A stretch of DNA of 64,000 nucleotides from Tremella fuciformis (Eukaryota > Basidiomycota > Tremellomycetes > Tremellales > Tremellaceae), in NCBI GenBank assembly GCA_032768795.1, contig CP136498.1, positions 62,001 to 126,000 on the forward strand, given 5' to 3'. The notes under the pieces were generated by a model that saw only the letters and a program-made list of their open reading frames with translations, had not been told where the DNA came from and searched no databases. Positions 12,655-22,391 of the stretch are shown here, one piece after another (position 1 is the stretch's first letter; each line of letters begins with the position of its first letter). The translations under genes were made by a program, and so were the position numbers.

Positions 12655-12862
12655 CCTTCGGCATAGAGGGGTCTGAGATCTATATAAGGAGGCCCGTTTC
12701 CGGCCTAGAGATCTCCTCTTCAGAGATCCATTCTTGTAGTTACTTCTCATAGCTTTCTTGCACTCGAGTCTGCTTCCTTGCGCACCCAGCGCCCATTGAC
12801 TTCGACATTTGACATTTGACTTCAACCTTCAACCTTCTACCTTCAATTGTCCGGTACGTCAC
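12655..12862 (+). other. TATA-containing intergenic stretch, no gene seen
   Basis: A TATA-like sequence (CTATATAAGG) lies near 12680 and is followed by CT-rich sequence. It could be the promoter of a gene lost to repeat insertion, or part of another repeat. No coding sequence follows before the Chr-A LTR relic at 12863. Confidence 0.25.
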
Positions 12863-13421
12863 TGTCACGGGGCCAGGCCGGTCATCGACTGATAGGCCCT
12901 CTCACATGTGCTCTCTGTCAATCTATCTCTGTTCTCCACAAGAAGGTGTGTCCTACAGCCTCTTGTGCGTCAACGACGTGGCTGCGCCGTTGCTTTCTAT
13001 CCATGGGACTCAATACCACGGTGCTAAGGACAGTCTACGTGTCACAAACTCGCTCTCCAACCCCCTCCAAGAGTGAGGCACCTTAAACCATAAAAGGAAT
13101 TCTGCGGCCAACGCTCTGGTTAATCCCAAACCAGGGCCCATTGGTATATAACAGGGCTACCGAGCTGATGTGTCATTGCCCGTCATGACACTACGGGTGA
13201 GGACTTGTATATATATCGCCCGCGCCCTCCTCTGCACCGCCTCGGGCTTTCTCCTTGAAACACCATTGACAAGGCTCAAGCTCTAGAGTCGTGAAGGCTA
13301 CTTGACGCTTGTCAAACCTACTCAAGGGTTGACAATATCCTCACATGTCTGACAGGCGTGCTGGGCTGGGACGAAGGTCGTAGGCGTGCGTGGGTGATCA
13401 TGGAGGCGTGGCCAACATGAC
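12863..13421 (-). mobile_element. Decayed Chr-A-type LTR with nested small LTR
   Basis: Starts TGTCACGGGGCCAGGCCGG and ends near GGCGTGGCCAACATGAC, colinear with the Chr-A LTR (54578-54981) once 13040-13195 is removed. Most differences from the younger copies turn CpG into TpG or CpA. No clean TSD is seen because an inverted relic of the same LTR follows directly. Confidence 0.75.
13040..13190 (-). mobile_element. 151-bp small solo LTR (miniature family)
   Basis: Starts TGTCACAAACTC and ends TGCCCGTCATGACA, with TSD CTACG at 13035-13039 and 13191-13195. The TSD restores the Chr-A LTR sequence across the site. It is the inverted full-length match of 11049-11199. Confidence 0.8.
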
Positions 13422-13425
13422 CGCA

Positions 13426-13784
13426 CGGGTGATATATATGCAAGCTCTCACCCATAGACCGCTCTTAGCACCGTGGTATTGAGTCCCAAGGATAGAAAGT
13501 AATGGCGCAGCTGTCATGATGGGCATGACACGTCCAAGGTACCCTTGATAAACCGAGTTCAGGTTAGGGATTAACCAGAACTTGGGGCGCAAATATCCTT
13601 TTGGGATATTATTCCTCACCTTGAAAGACCTTGACCTTGACCATTGTTACAGCAGCCATGTTGTTGACGCATGAGAGGCTATCGGGTACACCTTCTTGTG
13701 GAGACAGAAACAGATCAACAGACAGAGAGAGAGAGCGCATGTGTGAGAGGGCCTTTCAGTCAACAACCGGCCTAGCCCCATGAC
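13426..13784 (+). mobile_element. Inverted, truncated and decayed Chr-A-type LTR
   Basis: Reverse orientation relative to 12863-13421. It runs from the TATA region (GTGATATATATG) to TAGCCCCATGACA, and has a nested 140-bp LTR at 13512-13651. CpG sites are strongly depleted. With the preceding copy it forms a head-to-head pair around 13422. Confidence 0.65.
13512..13651 (+). mobile_element. 140-bp small solo LTR (miniature family)
   Basis: Starts TGTCATGATGGGCATGACA, a palindrome-like end, and ends GACCATTGTTACA, with TSD GCAGC at 13507-13511 and 13652-13656. The TTGTTACA end matches the TRIM-A LTR end. It is more diverged than the 151-bp pair. An inverted relative lies at 18581-18720. Confidence 0.7.
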
Positions 13785-14441
13785 ATGTGGCGTCATTTTG
13801 CAAACGGAGTGACCATGGGAGGCATGACGACGTGACAGTAACCAACAAGGAGTCATTCAGAAATTCAGTGCCACAATTGTAGACAATCCTGCGCTTCTTG
13901 TGGACCACCTTAATGGGCCAGCCCTCATCCTGTACCTGCTTTGGGACATTTTGCCACATCGGTGGCAGTTGTTGGTCTCCTCCCAGGACCCCCGTCACCT
14001 CCCCTTACTCATCACAAACGACTGCTCTGGCAAGCAGCCTGTGACCCATTGGTGCACATCTTCTCCGGACATTCACCACACCTCCGCCCAGTCAACAACG
14101 ACGCTGCACCATCATTCACAAAGAGCCAGAACAGCAAGTTGATCTGATCTTCCAGAACCGCGTCCGCGTTCCGGAGGCGATACGGCCGTGTGTTTCGGCC
14201 GGACTTCGCTTCAGATCCCGTTACGTAAGGAGCGAGACAGGTCACGTTACACCTCTTCCCTCCCGAATGCCGAACGCGTTATTTTAACCCTCTCTCTCTC
14301 TCTCGCGCGCTCTCGGTTTTCTCAAAGAATTTCATGTCTGTCATCCTGCACGGCTCCTTGGTCATACCCTGCACGGTTGACCGGTTCGATCGACCCAGCA
14401 TTTGGTGAGGAATTCATCGAGCCTGAACCGCATTCCCTGCC
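13785..14441. other. No gene supported
   Basis: Contains a CT-rich stretch near 14290-14310 (CTCTCTCTCTCTCGCGCGC) that could be a promoter tract for the coding signal starting downstream. Open frames are short and I recognise none. Confidence 0.3.
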
Positions 14442-16044
14442 TTGCCTTCCTGTCCTCTGGATCCCTTCCGACCCGTTCATCTTGCACCCCTAGCACGTGA
14501 GGGCGCTATTGACCAAGACCCTAGTCACCCAGAGCGAGATTGCGGACCATGTCGACGTTCAGCATCCGAGTGCTTTTCTGAGGTCGACGCATACTCCAAA
14601 CAGACACTCCCGTTGGCCACCACTGACGTCTCCTCAACTCGAAACATTTACTGGGCGTCTTGCCGTCGTTGCTCGCACTTTTCCATGGACTGCGATCTTC
14701 GGTTATACCCGACCACCATCGTTACGCAAAGACAACCCCCCATCTTCACAGACTGCAGCGGCACTTCGACCGATCTCATCTCTTCCGTACCCTCTGGTAT
14801 CCTCCCGCCATTGATACAGGCGCTCGCGATAGACCAGCTTCACTGTGTTCTCGAGATGGAACACCTTCTTGCGACGGTGGCGGCTTGGGCAGCTGGGGTC
14901 GGCGTGGACGATCTTGATCTGGTCGCATCACTCCTTCTCGCAGAACCCACAACTTGTTCGGACGGCGTTCATCCCCGCGAGAGCGGGAATGTGGTTCAAG
15001 CACCGGATCTGGCACCGTCAGCTCTTCCGGCGGGGAACTCGACGAGTGCAGGTCGACACTCGCAGGCCAGTGACCTGCATCACCAACTCCGAAACATCGA
15101 GATCAGCTCATCGAGCATCGCAGGCGCTGCGGCTCAGGACGTCACGGGCCGCGTCCAAGTCGCTTTATCGCTGTTCGATGAGATGTGAGCAATGTCATGC
15201 ACTCCGCTCTAATAGTCTGTCGATTCGGCTGACGATCAAGCCGTGCCCGCGCCTCAACTATCAAGCCACGCAGGTTGGTAGAAGAGTGCGTGATCGAGCG
15301 CCCGGGCGCGACGACATCGCAAAACGAGAGGCTGATATGCAGTATTCATGTCAGCTACCGCGCACTGTTGCTTTCGTCTAGAGTCAGGATTGGGATAAGC
15401 GAGTTGGGCCAGAAACGCCAATTGGGGCTGTTTGCGGTGACGCTCAAATGTCCGGTGCAGTGCGACACCGAGCATAGTCCAAACGAATCCCGTACTTGTG
15501 TGGCCACGTCCATCCATCTCGAGCTACCGGGCATCGCGGATGCGTCCGAGGCACTCCCTACATCAGCCTTCGCTACGACGACTACTGCTACGACCAAAAG
15601 CTCAATGATCGCTTCGAACTCGAGACAAAAAATGCCCTGTCCAATGCTCCGTCAACGCCCCGCTGGACTCGAGGCCTCTCACAAGATGTTACTGTCTCAC
15701 CTGGGCGTCCGTGACTTCTCTCTAAGCACCTCTTTGCGCTCCAGCGCCGCTCTAGCCGTCCTGATAGGTCCCGGGCGTTTTCTCAACGTGAGCATTCTCC
15801 CCTGAACCATGAATTCCCGAAAGGAGGCACCGCTGTGCGGAGCTGGAGAACCGAGCTGATACGCTTGGGTAGCATGCCGAATCGGAACAGGTGACCAGTG
15901 TGGAACACCCGTACGCGGTCGATGCCTGTCACATGCTAGTGAGCATGGTTCTCAAATCAAGCGCAGAGAACACGCTCAAGGACGGCGACGAGCTCTTCTG
16001 GGATTACGGGACGTCTTTCCATGGGGTCACGGACTGGGCAGGAT
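14442..16044 (+). pseudogene. Possible SET-domain-like gene, damaged or poorly resolved
   Basis: Protein-like frames alternate on the plus strand. GPGRFLN near 15765-15790 resembles the GPARFxNH region of SET domains. It is followed by a disrupted stretch that includes GGTAVRSW. GDELFWDYG near 15985-16011 matches the SET C-terminal (E)LxxDYG signature, and the frame ends at 16044-16046. SET proteins transfer methyl groups to lysines, usually on histones. The two motifs are in different frames and an NHxC motif is not intact, so this is either a multi-exon gene I could not resolve or a relic. The upstream part (14442-15700) is not recognised. Confidence 0.27.
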
Positions 16045-16780
16045 GACGCGAGCATACGGCTCGAGAATCAGCTCGGTCACAGTCCTTAGTCCTGTCAGGA
16101 CCTGGGATATTCAACTGGAGCGTAGCTCAGCTCGCTCCTGACACATGCTTTGCGCAAAGCTAAGTAGACGAGTGGCCTTACTTTCAGGTCACACGGACAG
16201 ACCAATGCTCTAGCTGTATCTTATCTGTGCACAGCCTGGTAATGACCGATCTATGCGAAGACATCTCCGGCGCGCTCTCGCGTTGCACGATGCATGCTGT
16301 GGTCTGAAGTCCATCAACTGAGGCGGGTCGATCGGAGTGCGTATATCACGATTTGAGTCACGTACAGGTTGATCTCTCGCTGGGTCCGACCACCCCATCG
16401 TCCCCGAATTGCGCTTCATCCACTCCCCTGTCTCTATGCCGCTCATGACGGTCTCTAATGAAGATGTGATAGTGGCGGTGGGGTGGTGAAAGAGGAAGAC
16501 GTCTTGGAGGCCATGGCGTATGAGGGGAGATGTCCTTGAGTACGAACGACTGAAGGGAGCGCCGAGTGATCATCTCGAGATCCAGCCGACGCTGCTGCTA
16601 TGCTCTGGCCCATTGCATTGTCAACATCGGCATCAGTGAATTGCGGGATGATGACTTGATGATGCAGATCGAGAAAACGAGCGAGTGAAACCGCAGCGGA
16701 GAATCTGGGTGGGCCAGGTGTATCAGCCACAGCCAATCATGACCACGCCAAGAACCGGGTGAACCCGAGGAGGGGCACAG

Positions 16781-18320
16781 CTAGGGGCTAAGCAGGACTA
16801 ACCGAGGATCTCTGCCGCAACACTTTGCTGTCAGCCGATGTCTTGCATGCCACTCTTGCGTCGCGATAGCCCTGGACCGAATGCCAGTCGTGCCCGTAGC
16901 CAGTACCATGTGAATCACTCCCGGTCGCACGAATACCGACTTGCCAGGGTGGAGGACGACCCGACCAGTAGAGATGCCGTGAACGGTTCTGAGCTCATTT
17001 GGGGAGACGAGCATTGGTACTTGGCATGATTCAGCGCATAGATCGCACGCTTGCGTCTCTGTTGGCAGAAGCAAGATCAGCTCGGCTCATCGTTGCTTCT
17101 TTTCTCCAATCGGCCTTGCTTGCCATACCAGATAAGACGAGATGCGGGGAGATATCCCGAAGTGGAGTGACGTCACGGACGATGACGCTTGCGGGATCAC
17201 ATGGCAGACTCACCATCCATGTATGCTGCCATACGCTCACGACTGGCGAAGTCGATGGTGTAAAGAATCAAAGGTGCACCGAAAAGGTTGGTGAAGATGG
17301 TTCCCAATTCGAGCTATGTAGAGACGGCCTCAGCGCTCCTGCAGAACAGGTGAGAGGCTGAAAAGCTGACCAGAGTGATCGTCCATCCGAGCGTGTACCC
17401 TACTGAAACAATTTTGACAGGTGGAGGGAGGATGCCCTCTATCACAACCCCGCTAGATCGAAATAGATCGGCTACGACATCGTTCAGTCCATCCAGGGCA
17501 GCGATCGCTGTCATCAATGTCAGCCTGTCTACTGACTCTCTCCCGAGTGTAACTGACCGATTTGACCGAAAATTACTTGCTTCCACTCGACACATCGCTC
17601 GATCAGAGAGCCATGGCCGGGAGCAGGGGCGCTGGCAATCCCAGCAGCATTGCCGCCGTCCACTCCTCCCGCAATCCGTCCAAATGTCATCCTTCCCGCC
17701 GCTCCTGACCCGTTATTCAACGCGTCCTCGATGGGCTCGAGCGAACTGCCTATCGGAGAAGCCAGATTTACGTGAAGATTCTCGCCCACTCGGATTTGGG
17801 CGATCTTCAAGCTGCGCTTAAGGAGGGGCCTTTTGCTCAGCGCTACCGGAGATGTTGCCGTCCGATGAAGCTGGTTGAAGTCTTTGAGTACGGCCAATAA
17901 TGAGCCCCTACGCCCGCCAGATATCCGATTCCGTGCCGATGACTCGATCCTCTCGTCCCGACGTACGAGACTCGGTCTTCCTCGCCCTTCCCTCGGTTGC
18001 CCATCGTGCTGGTCGATTGCTTGACAAGCAAAGGTCTCGATCTTGGTTTCTCCGGAAACACACAGGACATCAAGTCGCTGAGCAAGAGTCGCGGCGGTAC
18101 CTCTCTCGAAGTCGAGGACGAATGGCCCGAACCATGCGTCTTCGGGTCTGTTTTCGACTGCCGAGGCGATTTTTGAGGCAAGATTCTGAAAGCAGATGTG
18201 AGCACAGGTAGATGTCGACTGAAGCAGGCAGGCGGCCGACTGAACGGCACGAGTATTGAGACACGTACCTCCCAAGCAGTATGTTTCTCCATTTTCGCAT
18301 GATCTTCCAAGTTGAACCAA
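16781..18320 (-). CDS. Possible second JmjC-like protein
   Basis: A long open frame starting near 18320 continues to about 17590 and includes EDAWFGPFVLDFERGTAATL and a Gly-rich run. Further exons include LGTIFTNLFGAPLILYTIDF near 17310-17240. The exon at about 17035-16850 contains VVLHPGKSVFVRPGVIHMVL, which resembles the end of a JmjC/cupin fold (PGxxxxxPxGxxHxV). The matching HxD motif was not located. The presence of a second JmjC-type protein in the window would fit the expanded JmjC families of basidiomycetes. Without the HxD, a cupin-like or inactive JmjC protein is possible. Confidence 0.35.
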
Positions 18321-18580
18321 CTCGAGCTCGAGGCCACCGGAGAAAAAGGCCCGCCCAATAGGCTCCTGACAAAATCATAGAACACCAGATAGGCTTGCAG
18401 TTCTGTTCAGTTTCATCCTTGTCTCACTAACTCCCACCAAAAATGGCTTCGCTTTTGGCAATTGAGAAGCTCATGCTTTGATTGCGCTTCATCAAGGTCA
18501 AGAACAATGGTAGGGAAAACTCAGATCACTCTACCTCCCAGACAACGCCCAAACTCCCATGTTCCGGCCTCACAGGACGG

Positions 18581-18720
18581 TGTAACAATGGTCATGGTCA
18601 AGGTCCTTCAAGGCAATGGATGATCTCCCAAAAGGATACTTGCCCCCAAAGTTCTGGTTAAACCCTAACCTGAACTTAGTTCATCAAGGGTGACTCAGAC
18701 ATGTCATGCCCATCATGACA
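18581..18720 (-). mobile_element. 140-bp small LTR relic (miniature family)
   Basis: Starts TGTAACAATGGTCATGG and ends GCCCATCATGACA. It is the reverse complement of a diverged copy of 13512-13651. No matching TSD is visible (GACGG before, CCTAT after), so it is older or rearranged. Confidence 0.55.
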
Positions 18721-18772
18721 CCTATTGTCACGATGGCCATGCCCTTGACAACCCACACACATGACCAACTGT

Positions 18773-18865
18773 CATGTTGGCCACGCCTCCATGATCACCA
18801 ACGCACGCCTACAACCTTTGTCCCAGCGCAACACATCTGTCAGACACAGGAGCACCTTGTCAATG
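18773..18865 (+). repeat. Inverted fragment of a Chr-A-type LTR end
   Basis: GTTGGCCACGCCTCCATGAT and the following sequence match the reverse complement of the Chr-A LTR 3' portion (for example 31720-31790) with many CpG-type changes. The stretch 18866-19116 up to the Chr-A start contains GTCGAGG-rich sequence and no gene. Confidence 0.45.
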
Positions 18866-19116
18866 CCTGTATACCTTTGACAAGTGTCACGATGCTGCGC
18901 TCTCCCGTTGGCAGAGGCCCTCTCGCACAATATCAGAGTCAAGAATAAAGGATAAAGGGGTAGAAACGAGGATGTCAAGGTAGGATCCTCGTCAAGGTTG
19001 GACCCTTGTCGAGGTTACAAGGTTGTCGAGGTAACAAGGTCGTCGAGAATACAGCGTGAGTGCGACTCAGCCACGCTGCGTGCCACGGAGAGAGTGAGAT
19101 CGTCAATGATGATCCA

Positions 19117-19436
19117 TGTCACGGGGCCAGGCCGGTCGTCGACTGATAGGCCCTCTCACACGTGCTGTCTGTCGATCTGTCTCTGTCCTCCACGAGAAGG
19201 TGTGTCCTACAGCCTCTCGTGCGTCGACAACACGGCTGCGCCGTTACTTTCTATCCATGGGACTCAATACCACGGTGCTAAGGACGGTCTACGGGTGAGG
19301 GCTTGTATATATATCACCCGTGCCCTCCTCTGCACCGCCTTGGGCTTTCTCCTTGAAACACCATCGACGAGGCTCGAGCTCTAAAGTTGTCGAGGCTACT
19401 CGAGCGTCATCGAGGCTACTCGAGGATCGACGATAG
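19117..19436 (-). repeat. Chr-A 3' LTR, first part (320 bp)
   Basis: Continues at 31710-31793; 320 plus 84 equals the 404 bp of the intact 5' LTR. The break is at GATAG (19432-19436). Confidence 0.92.
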
Positions 19437-20243
19437 GTGTCACGCTGTCACGGGGGGTTCCACACCTGAAGAGCGGTGTGGCAAGAATGTACGCAAAGGT
19501 ACAACGAGGTTGCCCGGGGGCTTAGTCTCTGGCTCGCAAAGCCTAGAAGTCTGCCTTAGGACGAGAGTGTTGGGCGAAACCAACTGTGTGACTTAACTGT
19601 AGAAGAAAGTACAGTAGAGATCCATCGCTAGAGAAGAAGGGGGTCAGAGGCAAAACCTCTGGGTTTATATCCCCTTCACATGACTACAGGAGGGACTAAA
19701 TAAAGAGTATCGCTTATCAAGCAAGTGGAGGTACAAGAGCGTGTATCCCGTATATACTTGGTTTGGTACCTTCGTATATCTGAGATGGCTTGAAGCCTAA
19801 CTCTGATGTACCTAGATCACGGGAACACGAGAACGCGAGAATACAAGAACACGAGAAACTAGAATAAGTGAAGCGTGCGCTATCAAACCTAAGTGGTTGA
19901 CCTGAATGACAGGTCTAGGAAGAATTGTCAATCATGTCGACTGCCAAGTGGTACATTGTCAACTCTGTCGATTGAGTCGGAACACTTTGTCAATCATGTC
20001 GATCCATTGTCGATTGTGTCGGTTGGCCAGAGAATATTTGTCGATCTTGTCGATCAACCAGAAATCCAAGTTGCAGCTGGGAGCGCACAGGAGCGCACAG
20101 AGGAGCGCACAGGACCGCACAGTCGACCGCACATGACCGCACATGGGGCGCACAGGACCGCACTTGGAGCGCACAAGAGCGCACACGGAGCGCACGGAGC
20201 GCACAGGCCGTTTTGGCTGGTTGCTGGCTTGGCTGGTCATGAC
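19437..20243 (-). mobile_element. Solo LTR-X inserted in the Chr-A 3' LTR
   Basis: GTGTCACGCTGTCACGGGG to GGCTGGTCATGAC, flanked by GATAG at 19432-19436 and 20244-20248. It is about 40 bp shorter than the copy at 11802-12649, which has an extra CTGAGTACCTTCGTATAT-type repeat. The same GATAG was reused by Chr-C. Confidence 0.8.
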
Positions 20244-20248
20244 GATAG

Positions 20249-20757
20249 TGTCACGCCTGCGGGTAGTCTGCGGTAGCGAGAGGTCTGCCTTGGGTACTGA
20301 AGGGGTTTAGTCTCTGGCTCGTAGAGCTTGATGACTGCCTTAGGTACTGAGGTGACTGAAGTGTTGGGTTAAGACCAACTGAGTGACTTTGTGTGAAGAG
20401 AAGACACAAGATCCATTGCTGAAGAAGAAGGGGGGAAGGGCCAGATGAGGCCTCCTTTTATACCCTTCACATCTAAAAGGTAGGACTAATTAAAGAGGTG
20501 TCGTGAGGGATTTACTGACCAATCAGATAAATGCCTCACTTAGACCACCGTGGGAAACTACAAGCTAGCCAATAGGAAAAATGCCTCAAAGGTGGAGGCT
20601 GACTAAGCTCTTTGAACTAGCCAATAGGAAAAATGCCTCAGAGGTGGAGGCTTACTAAGCAAGGTGGAGGCTGACTAATCAACTGATAAATGTTCTCCAA
20701 ATAACACATCATTCCATGAGTCATGTTTTCTCCTTTTCCTTATCACAAGTCATGACA
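20249..20757 (-). repeat. Chr-C 3' LTR (509 bp)
   Basis: TGTCACGCCTGCGGG to CACAAGTCATGACA. It contains three copies of a motif near GCCAATAGGAAAAATGCCTCA (about 20565-20650) and a TATA box. Confidence 0.93.
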
Positions 20758-20769
20758 GGAGCTCCCCCT

Positions 20770-22054
20770 CTAAGGGCGAAGTCCTCTGAGCCTTGGTGAT
20801 CTGCGTTCAGATCTTTTGGTGTTTGTTTGAGTTGGAGCTTGGCGGTGTGCTCTGGTTGGAGGGAAATGGTGTTGAGGCTCCTTGAGGTGTTGTCGATGGA
20901 ATTTGTTGTAGGCCGTGGTGTGATGAACATTCTCCCAGGGTTCCCAAGAGTTGTGGGCACTGGAGTAGTCCTTCCAGCTGACAAGGTAGTCATACCCATT
21001 GTCTGAGCTGATGCGTGAATCCAGAATGCGGTCGACAATGTATTCTTCTTGGCCATTGACTTCAATGCGTGGTGGGGGGTCCTGTGGTTGCTGAGGATGA
21101 CCTTTGCGCATTGGCTCCAAGAGGTTGACGTGAAAGACTGGATGTATTGCCATTGATGGTGGGAGGTCGAGTTTGAATGCCAGAGGAGATGACGTTGCTT
21201 CAATGATTTTGAAGGGCCCTAGCATCCTTTGATCCAGTTTGAGAGATGGTCGCAAGGTCTGTATGTTCCTGCGATTGAGGAAGACCTGATCACCCACTTT
21301 GAACAAAGGCTTGTCCTTGTTGGTGATTTCCTTGATTTTCCGGTTGTAGGATTTGGTGTAGTGCTCCTGTGCTGATTTGATGTTGTCGGCAAGTGTTTGG
21401 TGTAGGGAGCGCAGAGTGCCAAGGTGTGAGTCCACTGCTGGGACTGTCTGGGTTTCTGAGGATGGCAATGGCGAGAGTGTGTCGTTGGGGTGATAGCCAT
21501 AGTTGGCTTCAAACGGTGTGAACTTTGTCGATGTGTGAACAGAGTTGTTGTAGCTGTACTCTGCTAAGTCCAAGAGTGATGACCAATTTGCTTGATCATA
21601 GTCGCAGAAGGATCGTAGGTAGTGTTCCAAGACTTGATTGACTCTCTCTGTCTGTCCATCTGATTGGGGGTGGAAGGCCGTAGAGAAGTTTGGTGTGATG
21701 CCTAGTCCTTTGACAAAGGCTCGCCAGAATTGAGAGTTAAAGATTGGGCCGCGGTCGGAGACAATGTCCTTAGGAAGTCCATGGAGTCGCCAAATGTGTT
21801 GTCTGAACATTGAGGCTAGGTTGGGCGCATCAAAGCCTTCTTCCTTGAACGGTATGAAGTGGGCTTGTTTTGTGAAGCGATCAACAAAGACCATAATGCA
21901 GTCGTAGCCATTGGAAGTCGGTAGTTTGACAATGGCATCCATAGATATTGATTGCCACGGTTTTGTTGGTATCGGGAGTGGTTGTAATGGGCCATAGGGT
22001 TTGTGTCGAGGTATTTTGTTCCGTGCGCAAGTGTGACAACCGTCCACATAGGTG
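20770..22054 (-). CDS. Chr-C pol, C-terminal part: integrase core and chromodomain
   Basis: Resumes directly after Cop-1a at YVDGCHTCARNK, the CC half of the integrase zinc-binding HHCC. The catalytic triad is in SMDAI, SDRG and DGQTERVNQ. The C-terminal chromodomain includes YIVDRILDSR and YLVSWKDY followed by NSWEPWENV. Chromodomains direct integration to heterochromatin marked by H3K9 methylation in chromoviruses. The coding frame is open to the stop at 20770. Confidence 0.92.
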
Positions 22055-22372
22055 CGACGGAATCTTGGCTCTGAGGCAATGGGATTCCGGTCACCTGTTG
22101 CCCGCTCAGCACTTGCTATGAGTGATGCATTCGGACTTACCTGTTGCCCGCTCAGCACTTGCTATGAGTGATGAGGAGGGCAACAGGCGGCGGCATTCTA
22201 CAAGGTCGTCGAGGGTGTCGGCGTTATATGCGGAGTTATCGTTGTGGCAGCTTCCCCTGCCTCGTCGAGGATGAACCTCGTCGAGGCACAACCTCGTCGA
22301 GGATGTGTGTGCCTCGACGAGGCTACTCGAGGCTGAGTCAAGCTCATGTGAGCGTACTACCTATTTCCGTCG
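22055..22372 (-). repeat. Cop-1a 3' LTR (318 bp)
   Basis: Identical by eye to 26791-27108. It contains two 40-bp direct repeats (CACCTGTTGCCCGCTCAGCA...) and four CCTCGTCGAGG-type motifs at about 22259-22322. Confidence 0.93.
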
Positions 22373-22391
22373 CCTCCCCTCGCGAGCATGT

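Noticed and set aside
12280..12825. Cys/Arg-rich open frames across LTR-X (12280-12825 and 19893-20276)
   Set aside because: They are translations of the GCGCACA and TTGTCGATC arrays in an LTR and exist in several frames on both strands.
22106..22291. Small frames in the Cop-1 LTRs (also 26842, 58241 and 62968)
   Set aside because: They repeat in every LTR and consist of the CCTCGTCGAGG repeats; no evidence of coding.
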